From assembly GCA_910587195.1 (NCBI GenBank), contig CAJUKL010000005.1, positions 10,188 to 74,187 of the forward strand: a DNA stretch of 64,000 nucleotides, in the 5' to 3' direction. Made by a program: the position numbers and the translations under genes. The DNA is from an uncultured Clostridia bacterium (GTDB lineage Bacteria > Bacillota > Clostridia > Lachnospirales > Anaerotignaceae). Below the pieces are notes generated by a model. The model ran no database searches. It worked only from the letters and a program-made list of their open reading frames with translations, and was not told where the DNA came from. Shown here piece after piece: positions 27,550 through 36,112 of this stretch; the first letter of the stretch is position 1, and each line of letters begins with the position of its first letter.

Positions 27550-27591
27550 GTACTTATTGATATGCACACTGGGGTGCAGATGATACGGATG
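27550..27591 (+). other. Right attachment junction (attR) of the pdaB intervening element
   Basis: The crossover TG is at 27570-27571. The left arm 27550-27569 (GTACTT..., TGCA near the centre) mirrors the arm at 15811-15830. Right of the TG is pdaB sequence (GGTGCAGATGAT...). A TGA at 27558-27560 closes the pdaB frame upstream, so the 3' part cannot be read from the element. Confidence 0.82.
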
Positions 27592-28157
27592 AACTTTTAA
27601 GAATATTAGATGAAAATGATGTAAAAACAACCTTTTTTATGTGTGGCTATTGGGTAGACGATTATCCAGAAGAAGTAAAAAAAATTGCAGAAGCAGGGCA
27701 TGATTTAGGAAATCATTCCGCAACACATCCACACATGAGTCAGTTAACAAAAGAACAGATTAAAGAAGAACTACAAACAGCACATCAAAAAGTTAAGACA
27801 TTAACAGGTGTAGATATGGAATTGTTCCGCCCACCTTTTGGTGAGTATGATAACAAAACAATCGAAGCAGCAGAAGAAACAGGATATTATACCATACAAT
27901 GGGATGTGGATAGTTTAGACTGGAAAGAATTAGGTGCCGAACATGAAATAAACCAAGTATTAAACCATAAACATTTAGGAAATGGTTCTATTATTTTGTT
28001 CCATAATGATGCAAAATATACACCTAAAGTTTTAGATAGTATTATCAAAGGGCTAAAAGAAAAAGGATACGAAATTGTACCCATTTCTGAAATAATTATC
28101 AGAGATAATTATGAAATGGATCATGAAGGTAGACAAAAAATAAAATCTACAAATTAA
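27570..28157 (+). pseudogene. pdaB: 3' part of split pdaB, NodB-type deacetylase catalytic region
   Basis: The remaining 194 codons of the deacetylase (from GGT 27573). It carries most NodB motifs: GHDLGNHSATHPHM (metal-binding HSxxHP), RPPFGEYD, WDVDSLDWK and a C-terminal LFHNDAKYTP. It lacks the N-terminal anchor and motif 1, which are at 15614-15811. Joining at TGG restores SFDAAW-GADDTDELLRI in frame, matching the PdaB family. An ATG at 27639 exists but has no ribosome binding site and would give a protein without motif 1. It would only be functional after loss of the 11.76 kb insert. Confidence 0.88.
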
Positions 28158-28222
28158 TATTGCTTTCTACTTGTAAAATAAATACAATAAAAGTAATTAT
28201 TTTTACAAGGGAGAGGTTAAAA

Positions 28223-29827
28223 TTGAATTTTAACAGTCAAAAATATACTTATGCATCTAAAAGAAAAGTAGTATATGGCAAAAAAGGTATGGTTTGTACT
28301 TCACAGCCTTTAGCTGCACAAGCGGGATTGGATATTTTAAAAAAAGGGGGAAATGCAATTGATGCAGCTATTGCAACTGCTGCTTGTTTAACAGTAGTAG
28401 AACCTACTTCTAATGGCTTAGGTAGTGATGCTTTTGCATTGATATGGAAAGAAGGAAAACTTTTAGGACTAAATGCAAGTGGTATGTCTCCAAAAGAAAT
28501 TACAGTAGAAAAAGTGAAAAAACAAGGGTATAAAAAAATGCCATTATTAGGTTGGATTCCTGTTACAGTGCCTGGTGCAGTAGGAGCATGGGCAGAACTT
28601 TCCCAAAAACATGGAAATTTACCTTTTGAAACTTTATTACAACCTGCGATTTCTTATGCAAAAGAAGGTTTTCCTGTTACACCAACTATTGCAAGACTTT
28701 GGGAAAAATCTTTCGAACATTATAAAAAAGAATGTACAGAAAATATATTTGAGGAATGGTTTCGTATTTTTGCTCCGAAAGGGAGAGCACCTTTTGCGGG
28801 AGAAGTATGGAATTCTCCTTATCATGCTAAAACACTAGATGAACTTGCACAAACAAAATGTGTTTCTTTTTATAAAGGAGCATTAGCTGATAAAATGGAT
28901 TTGTTTTCAAAACAAACAGGGGGATATTTAAGAAAAGAAGATTTAAAAAATTATTCTCCAGAATGGGTAAACCCCATTTCTATCAACTATAGAGGCTATG
29001 ACGTTTGGGAGATACCACCAAATGGACATGGTATTGTAGCATTAATGGCACTTAATATTATGAATGGTTTTAACATAAATGTAAAATGTGCTGAAACATA
29101 TCACAAACAAATAGAAGCTATGAAACTAGCTTTTGAAGATGGAAAAAGATATATCAGTGATAAACGTTTTATGAAAGTGACAACAGAACAATTACTTTCT
29201 CAAGAGTATGCGAACAAAAGGCGACAAGAAATTAGTGATAAAGCAATTTTACCAAAACATGGAAACCCTTATTGTGGAGGTACTGTATACCTTTGCACGG
29301 CTGATGAAAAAGGAAATATGGTTTCTTATATCCAAAGTAATTATGAAGGGTTTGGTTCTGGCATTGTTATTCCAGATACAGGCATTGCACTCCATGATAG
29401 AGGCGCTAATTTTTCATTAGATGAAACAATGGAAAATTGTATTGCTCCTTGTAAAAAACCTTATCATACCATTATTCCTGGTTTTTTAACAAAACAGGGA
29501 AATGCTATTGGACCATTTGGTGTAATGGGTGGTTTTATGCAGCCACAAGGTCATATGCAAACTATTATGAACTTAATTGATTTCTATATGAATCCACAAG
29601 AAGCATTAGATGCACCTAGATGGCAATGGGTAGGGGAGAAAAAAATATTAGTAGAAAGAGAATTTCCTTATGCTATTACAGAAGAATTGGTACGAAAAGG
29701 ACATAATATCTCTGTTGAAGCAGAGTCTATTGACTTTGGTAGAGGACAAATGATATTACGGCAACAAAATGGGGTTTTTGCTGGTGCAACAGAACCAAGA
29801 GCAGATGGAATGGTTGCAGTTTGGTAA
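28223..29827 (+). CDS. Gamma-glutamyltransferase (YwrD-like)
   Basis: A 534-residue Ntn hydrolase of the gamma-glutamyltranspeptidase family. It has no signal peptide, as in the cytoplasmic YwrD branch. The N-terminal half has MVCTSQPLAAQAGLDILKKG and GGNAIDAAIATAACLTVVEP. The predicted autocleavage site is the Thr of CGGTVYLCTA (near residue 355), followed by GNMVSYIQSNYEGFGSG. It should cleave gamma-glutamyl bonds, for example in glutathione or small peptides. TTG 28223 with GGGAGAGG upstream is the preferred start. The longer ATG reading from 28160 covers the leader. It is the first intact gene after the split pdaB. Confidence 0.88.
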   Translation: MNFNSQKYTYASKRKVVYGKKGMVCTSQPLAAQAGLDILKKGGNAIDAAIATAACLTVVEPTSNGLGSDAFALIWKEGKLLGLNASGMSPKEITVEKVKKQGYKKMPLLGWIPVTVPGAVGAWAELSQKHGNLPFETLLQPAISYAKEGFPVTPTIARLWEKSFEHYKKECTENIFEEWFRIFAPKGRAPFAGEVWNSPYHAKTLDELAQTKCVSFYKGALADKMDLFSKQTGGYLRKEDLKNYSPEWVNPISINYRGYDVWEIPPNGHGIVALMALNIMNGFNINVKCAETYHKQIEAMKLAFEDGKRYISDKRFMKVTTEQLLSQEYANKRRQEISDKAILPKHGNPYCGGTVYLCTADEKGNMVSYIQSNYEGFGSGIVIPDTGIALHDRGANFSLDETMENCIAPCKKPYHTIIPGFLTKQGNAIGPFGVMGGFMQPQGHMQTIMNLIDFYMNPQEALDAPRWQWVGEKKILVEREFPYAITEELVRKGHNISVEAESIDFGRGQMILRQQNGVFAGATEPRADGMVAVW

Positions 29828-29862
29828 AAATTTGTGAAAGAATTGGTAAAGGTAATCATATA

Positions 29863-29891
29863 CATATGGTATAGGAGGTGTATACCATATG
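29863..29891 (+). promoter_or_regulatory. Perfect inverted repeat presenting the SD and trapping the start codon
   Basis: CATATGGTATA (29863-29873) and TATACCATATG (29881-29891) form a perfect 11-bp stem. The 7-base loop is GGAGGTG, the ribosome binding site. The 3' arm ends with the ATG start codon of the next gene. This could control translation by temperature, a small RNA or a protein, or be a dyad operator. Confidence 0.8.
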
Positions 29892-30914
29892 ATTGGATTA
29901 CTAAAAAAATGGGGAATAGTTATTTGTGTTGCTTTTATTGTATTAGGAATTTTTACTGTAAAGACATATGGCGTTGCAGAAAAAATTACAACAGATATGC
30001 TACAAGACCCAAACAGTGAAAAAAATAAAGAAAATATTTCTCGTATTGTATTAGAGGACACAGGTAGGAATGCAGTTTTTTCTCCAGAAGAAACTGTAGA
30101 AATCACCATATATCAAGGGGATTTATTAGGAAATGGGCAGGAACAAGCGGTCATCGCATTATCTTTTGGATTAAAAAATACAGATTTAGCAGTTTATACA
30201 AAAGATAAAGAAGGAGATGGTTATACATATGTTAGTGATGTTGGAGAATTTTTTGATGTAAAAGATGTTTTCTTTTTACCATTAAGTAGTGATGGCACTA
30301 ATATTATGATTGTAAGAGAATATGCAAATCAAAATATTGGTGCCTATGAACGTTCTTCTTTTTTAAAAGGATATATATGGGATGATAAAAACGAAACCTT
30401 TCAAAATGTTTTAAATATACCAGAAGGAATTGAAGTAACATGGAATGGCAGTTGGGACACATCTGGAGAAGAACGTTGGCAAAAAATTGAGGAACGTTCA
30501 GAATTTGCAGATGGAAAAACAGATAATGATAATCCTACACTTAACTTAACACAATATCAAGCATATAGAATTTCAGATAGTACAGACAAAGATAATATTC
30601 CTGATGAAAGTACATTTCATACTGCTAAAAATCGTGTAGTAAATCAAACCTATTATTGGGATGATAATTGGAGAAGATTTATACTTTCTGAAAAAAAAGA
30701 TAAGGCAAGCGGAGAAAAAGTTGCTATCATAGAAGATTATTCTGCTTCTCCTTATGTGCTGGTGGAAGAATATAACAATATGGCAAATAATGTTGCAATT
30801 CAAAGACAAAATGGTACAATAGAAATTGTACCAAGTAATACTCTTTGGGAATTAGATGGTACAGAGGCAAAAAGTACATTTTTTGTATATGAATCCGTAA
30901 AAGGAGAGCAATGA
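29889..30914 (+). CDS. Uncharacterised membrane-anchored protein, paralogue of the gene at 7557
   Basis: A 341-residue protein with an N-terminal membrane segment (about residues 6-27, WGIVICVAFIVLGIFTVKTY) and a long extracytoplasmic domain. Family unknown. It aligns with the 293-residue product at 7557 across about 270 residues, with FLKGYIWDD, PDESTF, YYWDDNWRRFIL and GEKVAIIEDY as anchor points. The pair are paralogues, differing in the presence of the membrane anchor. Its start codon and ribosome binding site lie in the hairpin at 29863-29891. The stop overlaps the next gene by 4 bases (ATGA), so translation of the radical SAM protein may be coupled. Confidence 0.75.
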   Translation: MIGLLKKWGIVICVAFIVLGIFTVKTYGVAEKITTDMLQDPNSEKNKENISRIVLEDTGRNAVFSPEETVEITIYQGDLLGNGQEQAVIALSFGLKNTDLAVYTKDKEGDGYTYVSDVGEFFDVKDVFFLPLSSDGTNIMIVREYANQNIGAYERSSFLKGYIWDDKNETFQNVLNIPEGIEVTWNGSWDTSGEERWQKIEERSEFADGKTDNDNPTLNLTQYQAYRISDSTDKDNIPDESTFHTAKNRVVNQTYYWDDNWRRFILSEKKDKASGEKVAIIEDYSASPYVLVEEYNNMANNVAIQRQNGTIEIVPSNTLWELDGTEAKSTFFVYESVKGEQ

Positions 30915-32077
30915 ATTTCTTTTATGGAAAAGAAAGGAATATGATTATGGAATTTCAAATAGGTCCCATTCGTCCACCTAGTGAGGCAAATAGTTTGTTA
31001 CTTCGTGTAACAGAAAATTGCCCTTGGAACAAATGTAAATTTTGTATGTTATATAAAACAAAAAAATTTCATACAAGAACAGTCGAGAAAATAAAAAAAG
31101 ACATTGATGTTATGGCGTATTACAGAGATAAAATACAAAATCATCAACTTAATGGAAACTTAGATATTGTAGCAATTCAAAAAGAATTTGACCAATTATC
31201 AACACAAAATGAAAAAGAATGTTATTATATGGTTTTTCATTGGCTGACAGAAGGAAATAGTCACTCTATTTTTTTACAAGATGCAAACACACTTGTACTC
31301 AAAACAGAATGGTTGATGGAGATTTTAAAATATATCCGTCAAAAGTTACCTGAAATTCAACGAGTTACATCATATGGCAGAGCAGATACTTTATCCCGTA
31401 TTACGCAGGAACAATTTTATCAGCTAAAAGCAGCAGGATTAGATAGAATTCATTCTGGTTTTGAAACAGGTTCTGATGAAGTTTTAGAATTGATTGGAAA
31501 GGGGAGTACACAAAAACAACAGATAGAAGGTGGAAAAAAAGTAAAGCAAGCTGGCATTGAACTTTCTATCTATTTTATGCCAGGTGCTGGTGGGAAAGTA
31601 TATTCTCAAAAAAATGCGATTGAAACCGCAAACGTTATCAATGCTATCAATCCCGATTTTGTTAGATTGAGAACTTTTGTTGTAAAAGCAGGTTCCTTAA
31701 TGGAAGATTTAGTAAAAGCCGGAAAATTTATAGAGTGTAGTGACATCGAAAAACTACAGGAGATTAAAATGATGTTGGAGCATATTCAAAATTGTAGTGG
31801 ATATTTAGCAAGTGACCATATTATTAATTTATTGCAAAACGTAAATGGATACCTAGACAAAGATTTACCAGCTATGTTAGAATATATTAATTCTTTTTTC
31901 GCACTACCCAGAGAAACACAAAGAAAGTATCAAATTGCTAGAAGAATGGGATTTGCAGGAGATTGGACAATGATGGATGGATTAAATTATCAGAATATTG
32001 AAAATATTGAAAAAAATATTCCTGATGGAGAGCAGTTTGAAAAACTTTTGAATCACTATATGGATTATTATATTTAA
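30911..32077 (+). CDS. Radical SAM protein
   Basis: A 388-residue radical SAM enzyme. The 4Fe-4S motif is CPWNKCKFC (C-x4-C-x2-C spacing, not the classical C-x3-C-x2-C), within RPPSEANSLLLRVTENCPWN. A TIM-barrel follows with YGRADTLSRI, DRIHSGFETGSDEVLELIGKG, GIELSIYFMPGAGG and NPDFVRLRTF. The substrate is unknown. ATG 30911 overlaps the previous stop and has AAGGAG close by. ATG 30947 (MEFQIGPIRPPSE), preceded by AAAGGAA, fits the usual family start equally well. It is followed within 12 bases by the small Cys-rich gene. Confidence 0.85.
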   Translation: MNFFYGKERNMIMEFQIGPIRPPSEANSLLLRVTENCPWNKCKFCMLYKTKKFHTRTVEKIKKDIDVMAYYRDKIQNHQLNGNLDIVAIQKEFDQLSTQNEKECYYMVFHWLTEGNSHSIFLQDANTLVLKTEWLMEILKYIRQKLPEIQRVTSYGRADTLSRITQEQFYQLKAAGLDRIHSGFETGSDEVLELIGKGSTQKQQIEGGKKVKQAGIELSIYFMPGAGGKVYSQKNAIETANVINAINPDFVRLRTFVVKAGSLMEDLVKAGKFIECSDIEKLQEIKMMLEHIQNCSGYLASDHIINLLQNVNGYLDKDLPAMLEYINSFFALPRETQRKYQIARRMGFAGDWTMMDGLNYQNIENIEKNIPDGEQFEKLLNHYMDYYI

Positions 32078-32088
32078 AGGAGAAAAAA

Positions 32089-32247
32089 ATGGGAAATATC
32101 ATTGCAATATCTGTGATTCTTTTGCTTGCCTTTTGTGCACTACATTATCAATATACCAAAAGGAAAAAAAAGCAACATGGATGTGGAGAAGGGTGTAATC
32201 ATTGTCCTTTTCATAATGATTGTCATAGTAATGAAAAAAAAGTATAA
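32089..32247 (+). CDS. FeoB-associated Cys-rich membrane protein (small ORF)
   Basis: A 52-residue ORF, MGNIIAISVILLLAFCALHY followed by YTKRKKKQHGCGEG, then CNHCPFHNDCHSNEKKV. One membrane helix occupies residues 4-22. A Lys/Arg stretch then gives an N-out/C-in topology, and the cytoplasmic tail has a C-x3-C-x2-C-x5-C cluster as in the FeoB-associated Cys-rich family, which is thought to help ferrous iron uptake. GGAG lies just before the ATG at the end of the radical SAM gene. No feoA/feoB is within the window, so the usual partner must be elsewhere. A rubrerythrin gene lies convergent to it. Confidence 0.85.
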   Translation: MGNIIAISVILLLAFCALHYQYTKRKKKQHGCGEGCNHCPFHNDCHSNEKKV

Positions 32248-32251
32248 TATT

Positions 32252-32284
32252 AAAAAGAGCCCCCTATTTTTAGAGGACTCTTTT
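32252..32284. terminator. Bidirectional intrinsic terminator
   Basis: A stem AAAAGAG...CTCTTTT (with CCCCT/AGAGG inside) between the small Cys-rich gene and rubrerythrin, which converge. Confidence 0.85.
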
Positions 32285-32293
32285 ATTAGTTTT

Positions 32294-32836
32294 TTATTTA
32301 AAATATCTGTTATAAAGACCTTGGAATGCTTTTCCATGTCTTGCTTCATCTCTAGCCATTTCGTGTACTGTATCATGGATTGCATCTAAGTTAGCAGCTT
32401 TTGCACGTTTTGCAAGGTCTGTTTTTCCTGCTGTTGCACCATTTTCAGCAGCAATACGAAGTTCAAGGTTTTTCTTTGTAGAGTCTGTTACAACTTCGCC
32501 TAATAATTCAGCAAATTTGCAAGCATGTTCTGCTTCTTCCCAAGCAGCTTTTTCATAATATAAACCAACTTCTGGATAACCTTCTCTATGAGCAACACGA
32601 GCCATAGCAAGATACATACCAACTTCTGTACATTCTCCTTCAAAATTAGCTCTTAAATCAGCCATAATATCTTCACTAGAACCTTTTGCAACACCAATAA
32701 CATGTTCTGCAGCCCATGTCATTTCGCCAACTTGTTCTGTAAATTTATCAGAACTTGCTTTACAAATTGGACATTGTTCTGGAGCAGAATCACCTTCGTG
32801 TACATAACCGCATACGGAACAAACAAATTTTTTCAT
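32294..32836 (-). CDS. Rubrerythrin (rubredoxin domain at the N terminus)
   Basis: A 180-residue cytoplasmic protein for peroxide and oxygen defence in anaerobes. The rubredoxin-type site (CSVCGY...CPICK) is at the N terminus, the reverse of classical rubrerythrin, and the diiron four-helix domain follows with EGECTE, EEAEHACK and DEARHGK ligand segments. Peroxide is reduced to water with electrons from rubredoxin-type carriers. The start is ATG 32836 with AAGGAGG. A longer ATG at 32869 has no such site. The gene stands alone. Confidence 0.95.
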   Translation of the reverse strand: MKKFVCSVCGYVHEGDSAPEQCPICKASSDKFTEQVGEMTWAAEHVIGVAKGSSEDIMADLRANFEGECTEVGMYLAMARVAHREGYPEVGLYYEKAAWEEAEHACKFAELLGEVVTDSTKKNLELRIAAENGATAGKTDLAKRAKAANLDAIHDTVHEMARDEARHGKAFQGLYNRYFK

Positions 32837-33035
32837 AATTAAAATCCTCCTTAAGTGAATTAATACCAAATTTTTAACAATATTTATTTATTGTTAACTA
32901 ATAATAATTATAAATTACATTTTTAAGCTTGTCAAGCTTTTTTTATAAAATGATTTCCAATTTTAATAAAAATATGCTAAACTAATAGAAATGGTTTAAA
33001 CATTTTTTTAATACATCTTGTGAAAGGAGAATAAT

Positions 33036-35960
33036 ATGATAGATTTTCAAATTGGAAAACAATATTATGGTTTTTATTTAAAAGAATATTCTAATGTAGA
33101 AGATATTCATGCAAAGGCATATTTATTTGAGCATATCCAAAGTGGTGCAAGATTATTTTATGTGCAGAATCATGATGATAACAAAGTTTTTTTTATTTCT
33201 TTTAAAACACCTCCCAGTGATGATTGTGGTACACCTCATATTTTAGAACATTCTGTTCTTTGTGGTTCTAAAAAATATCAAGCAAAAGACCCCTTTAATG
33301 AATTGGCAAAAGGTTCTCTTAATACCTATCTTAATGCCTTAACTTATGCAGATAAAACAATGTATCCTGTTGCTAGTAGAAATGAAAAAGATTTTATGAA
33401 TATGATGGATGTTTATTTAGATGCTGTTTTTTATCCTCGTATTTATGACAAAAAAGAAATCTTTATGCAAGAAGGTTGGCACTATGTTTTAGAGGATAAT
33501 GCACCTTTGTCCATAAAAGGTGTTGTTTATAATGAAATGAAAGGTGCCTTATCAGACCCTGAAAGAATATTGGACAATGCCATTTCAAGAAGTCTTTTTC
33601 CAACTACAACATATGGTTTTGAATCGGGCGGAAATCCGGAAGCAATTCCTAGCTTAACTTACGAAAAATTTTTAGAATTTCATAAAAAATATTATCATCC
33701 TTCCAATAGTTACATTTATTTATATGGAGATATGGAAATTGAAAAACAGTTAGAATGGATTGATAAAGAGTATTTAAGCAATTTTGAAAAAGATGCTGCT
33801 GTTCCTGAAATTTCATTAGAAAAAGATTTTTTAAACATAGTCTTTACAGAGGATAGTTTTTCTGTTGATACAGAAGGAGATAAAAAAAGAAATACTTTCC
33901 TTGCTTATAGTGTCCGTATTGGAAAATCAACAGACCCTACTTTAATTTTAGCATTTGATATATTAAGTTATATTTTGTTAGAAACAAATACATCTCCATT
34001 AAAAAGAGCATTAGTAGATGCTGGCATTGCAGAAGAAACAGAAGGATGGTTTGATTCTTCTAGTTATGATATGGTGTTTAGTATTATCGCCAAAAAATCA
34101 GAAAAAGAAAATGTTTCTTTATTTAAAGAAATTATTGAAAATACTCTACAGAATATCGTTCAAAAGGGAATCGACAAAAAGCTAATAGAAGCAACATTAA
34201 ACAGATGGGAATTTTATTTAAAAGAGGAGTACTTTGGAAGTCGACCAAAAGGCTTAACTTATGGCATGAAATTAATGAAAAGTTGGCTGCATGGGGGAAG
34301 TCCCATAGAACCACTATGTCATTGGAAACAATTTCAAGTGATAAAATCTGCTTTAACTACCGATTATTTTGAGCAACTCATAAAATCATTATTGTTACAG
34401 AATAACAATAAAAGTATTGTTGTTGTTGCACCAGAAAAAGGAAAACAATCCAACATAGAAAGTAACTTCTTAAAAGAAATGGAAACTATAAAGAATCATC
34501 TTTCTGAAAAAGAAATGCAACAGTTAATGGCACAAAATAAAGCCTTTGAAAAATATCAGGCAGAGGAAGATAGTCCAGAAATTATCAATCAGATACCATT
34601 TTTGCATATTGATGAAATTAATAAAAAAGCAGATATTTTACCTACACAAAAAATTCCAGAGCAATATGATATGATTTTTACCCCACTGGAAACAAATGGA
34701 ATTGTATACTCTCAATTATCTTTTGATACTTGTACTGTACCAGAAAATCTTTTACCTTATGTTGGACTTGTTGCAAGTGTAATTGGAAAGTTAGATACCA
34801 AAAAATATAGCTTTGAACAGTTACCTTTGGAAATCAATTTTTATACTGGTGGAATCAATTTTAGTAATGATATTTATTCCACTTCCAAAAAAGATTGTCG
34901 TTCTTTTGTTACAGTAGATGGAAAATTTTTAGAAAAAAATAGTTCTCATTTTTTTGAAATTGTAACTTCTATCTTATTTGAAACAGACTTTAACCAAAAA
35001 GAAAATTTAAAAAAGATAATAAAATCAGAAAAAGTAAACCTAGCAAGTTATTTACAAAATGCCCCTCATATGGCTGGGGTAGTTAGAAGTATGAGTCATG
35101 TTGCAATAGGTTCTAAAATAAAAGATGAAGTATCTGGTGTTGCTTTTTATGATTCTCTTGTCAAAATAGAACAAGAAGTTGAAAAAGAAATTGACACAGT
35201 AATTTCAAAATTAAAAGAAGTATGTTCCTATTTATTTACAAAGCAAAATCTTTTTGTTGCTGTAACTTGTGAAGAATCTAGTTTATCTTGTTATCGACAA
35301 GGAATACAACAAATATATGATATGCTTCCAGAAAAATCGTTTAAAAAGCAACACTATGCATTTTTATTTGAAAATGCAAAGGAAGGTTTAATTATTCCTT
35401 CTAAAATAAAGTATAACATTCAATCAGGAAATTTAGCAGATTATGGTTATTCTTATACTGGAGCAATGGCAGTATTAAGAAATATATTAGACTCGGAATA
35501 CCTGTGGAATACTGTCCGTGTGCAGGGTGGGGCATATGGTTGCTACAGTCGTTTTTTAAGAAATGGTAGTGTCTATTTTTATTCTTATAGAGACCCTAGC
35601 ATACAGAAAACATACCAAGCATATCAAAATGCACCTTTGTTTTTAAAGGAATTTTGCAATACAAATGCGGATTTGACCAAATATATTTTAGGCACTATCA
35701 ATACTATAGATAGACCTTTGACCAACAAAGAAAAAGCAGATTTAGCAGTTGCTAGATATTTGAATCATGTTACACCAGAAATGCAGCAAACAGAAAGAGA
35801 TGAAGTCTTAGCTACTACCACTAAAAAAATAAAGGAATATGTTCCTTTATTAGAAAAAATAGTAAAAAGTCAAAATATTTGTACTATCGGAAGTGAAGAT
35901 GCTATTGTTCTAAAAAAAGACTTTTTTACACAAATATCGCCCTATATGCCTTCTCTTTAA
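33036..35960 (+). CDS. M16C insulinase-family metallopeptidase (presequence protease-like)
   Basis: A 974-residue protein of the M16C subfamily with the inverted zinc motif HILEH (residues 68-72) in GTPHILEHSVLCGS, followed by a downstream Glu. Two active/inactive halves with the usual M16C-associated domain (middle part) are recognisable from the spacing. The late segment GGAYGCYSRFLRNGSVYFYSYRDP is typical. These enzymes degrade unfolded or short peptides, presumably in the cytoplasm, since there is no signal peptide. A GTGAAAGGAGAAT site precedes the ATG. It is a single gene, followed by the promoter region of the purine cluster. Confidence 0.92.
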   Translation: MIDFQIGKQYYGFYLKEYSNVEDIHAKAYLFEHIQSGARLFYVQNHDDNKVFFISFKTPPSDDCGTPHILEHSVLCGSKKYQAKDPFNELAKGSLNTYLNALTYADKTMYPVASRNEKDFMNMMDVYLDAVFYPRIYDKKEIFMQEGWHYVLEDNAPLSIKGVVYNEMKGALSDPERILDNAISRSLFPTTTYGFESGGNPEAIPSLTYEKFLEFHKKYYHPSNSYIYLYGDMEIEKQLEWIDKEYLSNFEKDAAVPEISLEKDFLNIVFTEDSFSVDTEGDKKRNTFLAYSVRIGKSTDPTLILAFDILSYILLETNTSPLKRALVDAGIAEETEGWFDSSSYDMVFSIIAKKSEKENVSLFKEIIENTLQNIVQKGIDKKLIEATLNRWEFYLKEEYFGSRPKGLTYGMKLMKSWLHGGSPIEPLCHWKQFQVIKSALTTDYFEQLIKSLLLQNNNKSIVVVAPEKGKQSNIESNFLKEMETIKNHLSEKEMQQLMAQNKAFEKYQAEEDSPEIINQIPFLHIDEINKKADILPTQKIPEQYDMIFTPLETNGIVYSQLSFDTCTVPENLLPYVGLVASVIGKLDTKKYSFEQLPLEINFYTGGINFSNDIYSTSKKDCRSFVTVDGKFLEKNSSHFFEIVTSILFETDFNQKENLKKIIKSEKVNLASYLQNAPHMAGVVRSMSHVAIGSKIKDEVSGVAFYDSLVKIEQEVEKEIDTVISKLKEVCSYLFTKQNLFVAVTCEESSLSCYRQGIQQIYDMLPEKSFKKQHYAFLFENAKEGLIIPSKIKYNIQSGNLADYGYSYTGAMAVLRNILDSEYLWNTVRVQGGAYGCYSRFLRNGSVYFYSYRDPSIQKTYQAYQNAPLFLKEFCNTNADLTKYILGTINTIDRPLTNKEKADLAVARYLNHVTPEMQQTERDEVLATTTKKIKEYVPLLEKIVKSQNICTIGSEDAIVLKKDFFTQISPYMPSL

Positions 35961-36042
35961 TTGATTTTGTAGAAAATACTGTTTTTATTGCTTTTTTGTA
36001 TAAATTATGATATAAATAAAAGTAGGAATATGGTTTCATTTT

Positions 36043-36081
36043 GTAAAACAGGTTTCAAAGACGGAATCTGTTTTACTTTTT
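36043..36081 (+). terminator. Terminator or attenuator upstream of purM
   Basis: GTAAAACAGGTTTC (36043-36056) pairs with GGAATCTGTTTTAC (36063-36076) in a 14-bp stem with two G-U pairs, followed by TTTTT. It could end the M16C transcript. A possible promoter (TTGCTT...TATGATATAA at about 35989-36014) would instead make it an attenuator in the purM leader. Confidence 0.7.
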
Positions 36082-36112
36082 AGAACATCAAAGAAAATAA
36101 GGAGGAAAAAAG

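Larger units (their letters stand above)
15810..27570 (+). mobile_element. Skin-like intervening element splitting pdaB (about 11.76 kb)
   Basis: The segment lies between the two halves of pdaB. It begins with a large serine recombinase gene reading inward and ends just after two accessory genes. The junctions share TGGG.TGCAGAT and rebuild both a symmetric attP and an in-frame pdaB. What is odd is the cargo: the PHP phosphatase, yerC, pcrA and ligA are core chromosomal genes, and the last two are normally essential, so excision in a growing cell should be lethal. Either excision is confined to the terminal mother cell, or the locus is frozen after a rearrangement that placed core genes between the att sites. 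Relatives or read data could decide. The boundaries are well supported; activity is inferred. Confidence 0.75.

Noticed and set aside
27639..28157. Treating the 3' part of pdaB as a complete deacetylase gene starting at the internal ATG
   Set aside because: No ribosome binding site, motif 1 missing, and upstream codons continue the family alignment back to the junction.
30911..30946. Certain choice of the radical SAM start codon
   Set aside because: Both ATG 30911 and ATG 30947 have acceptable sites; the call is left open rather than forced.
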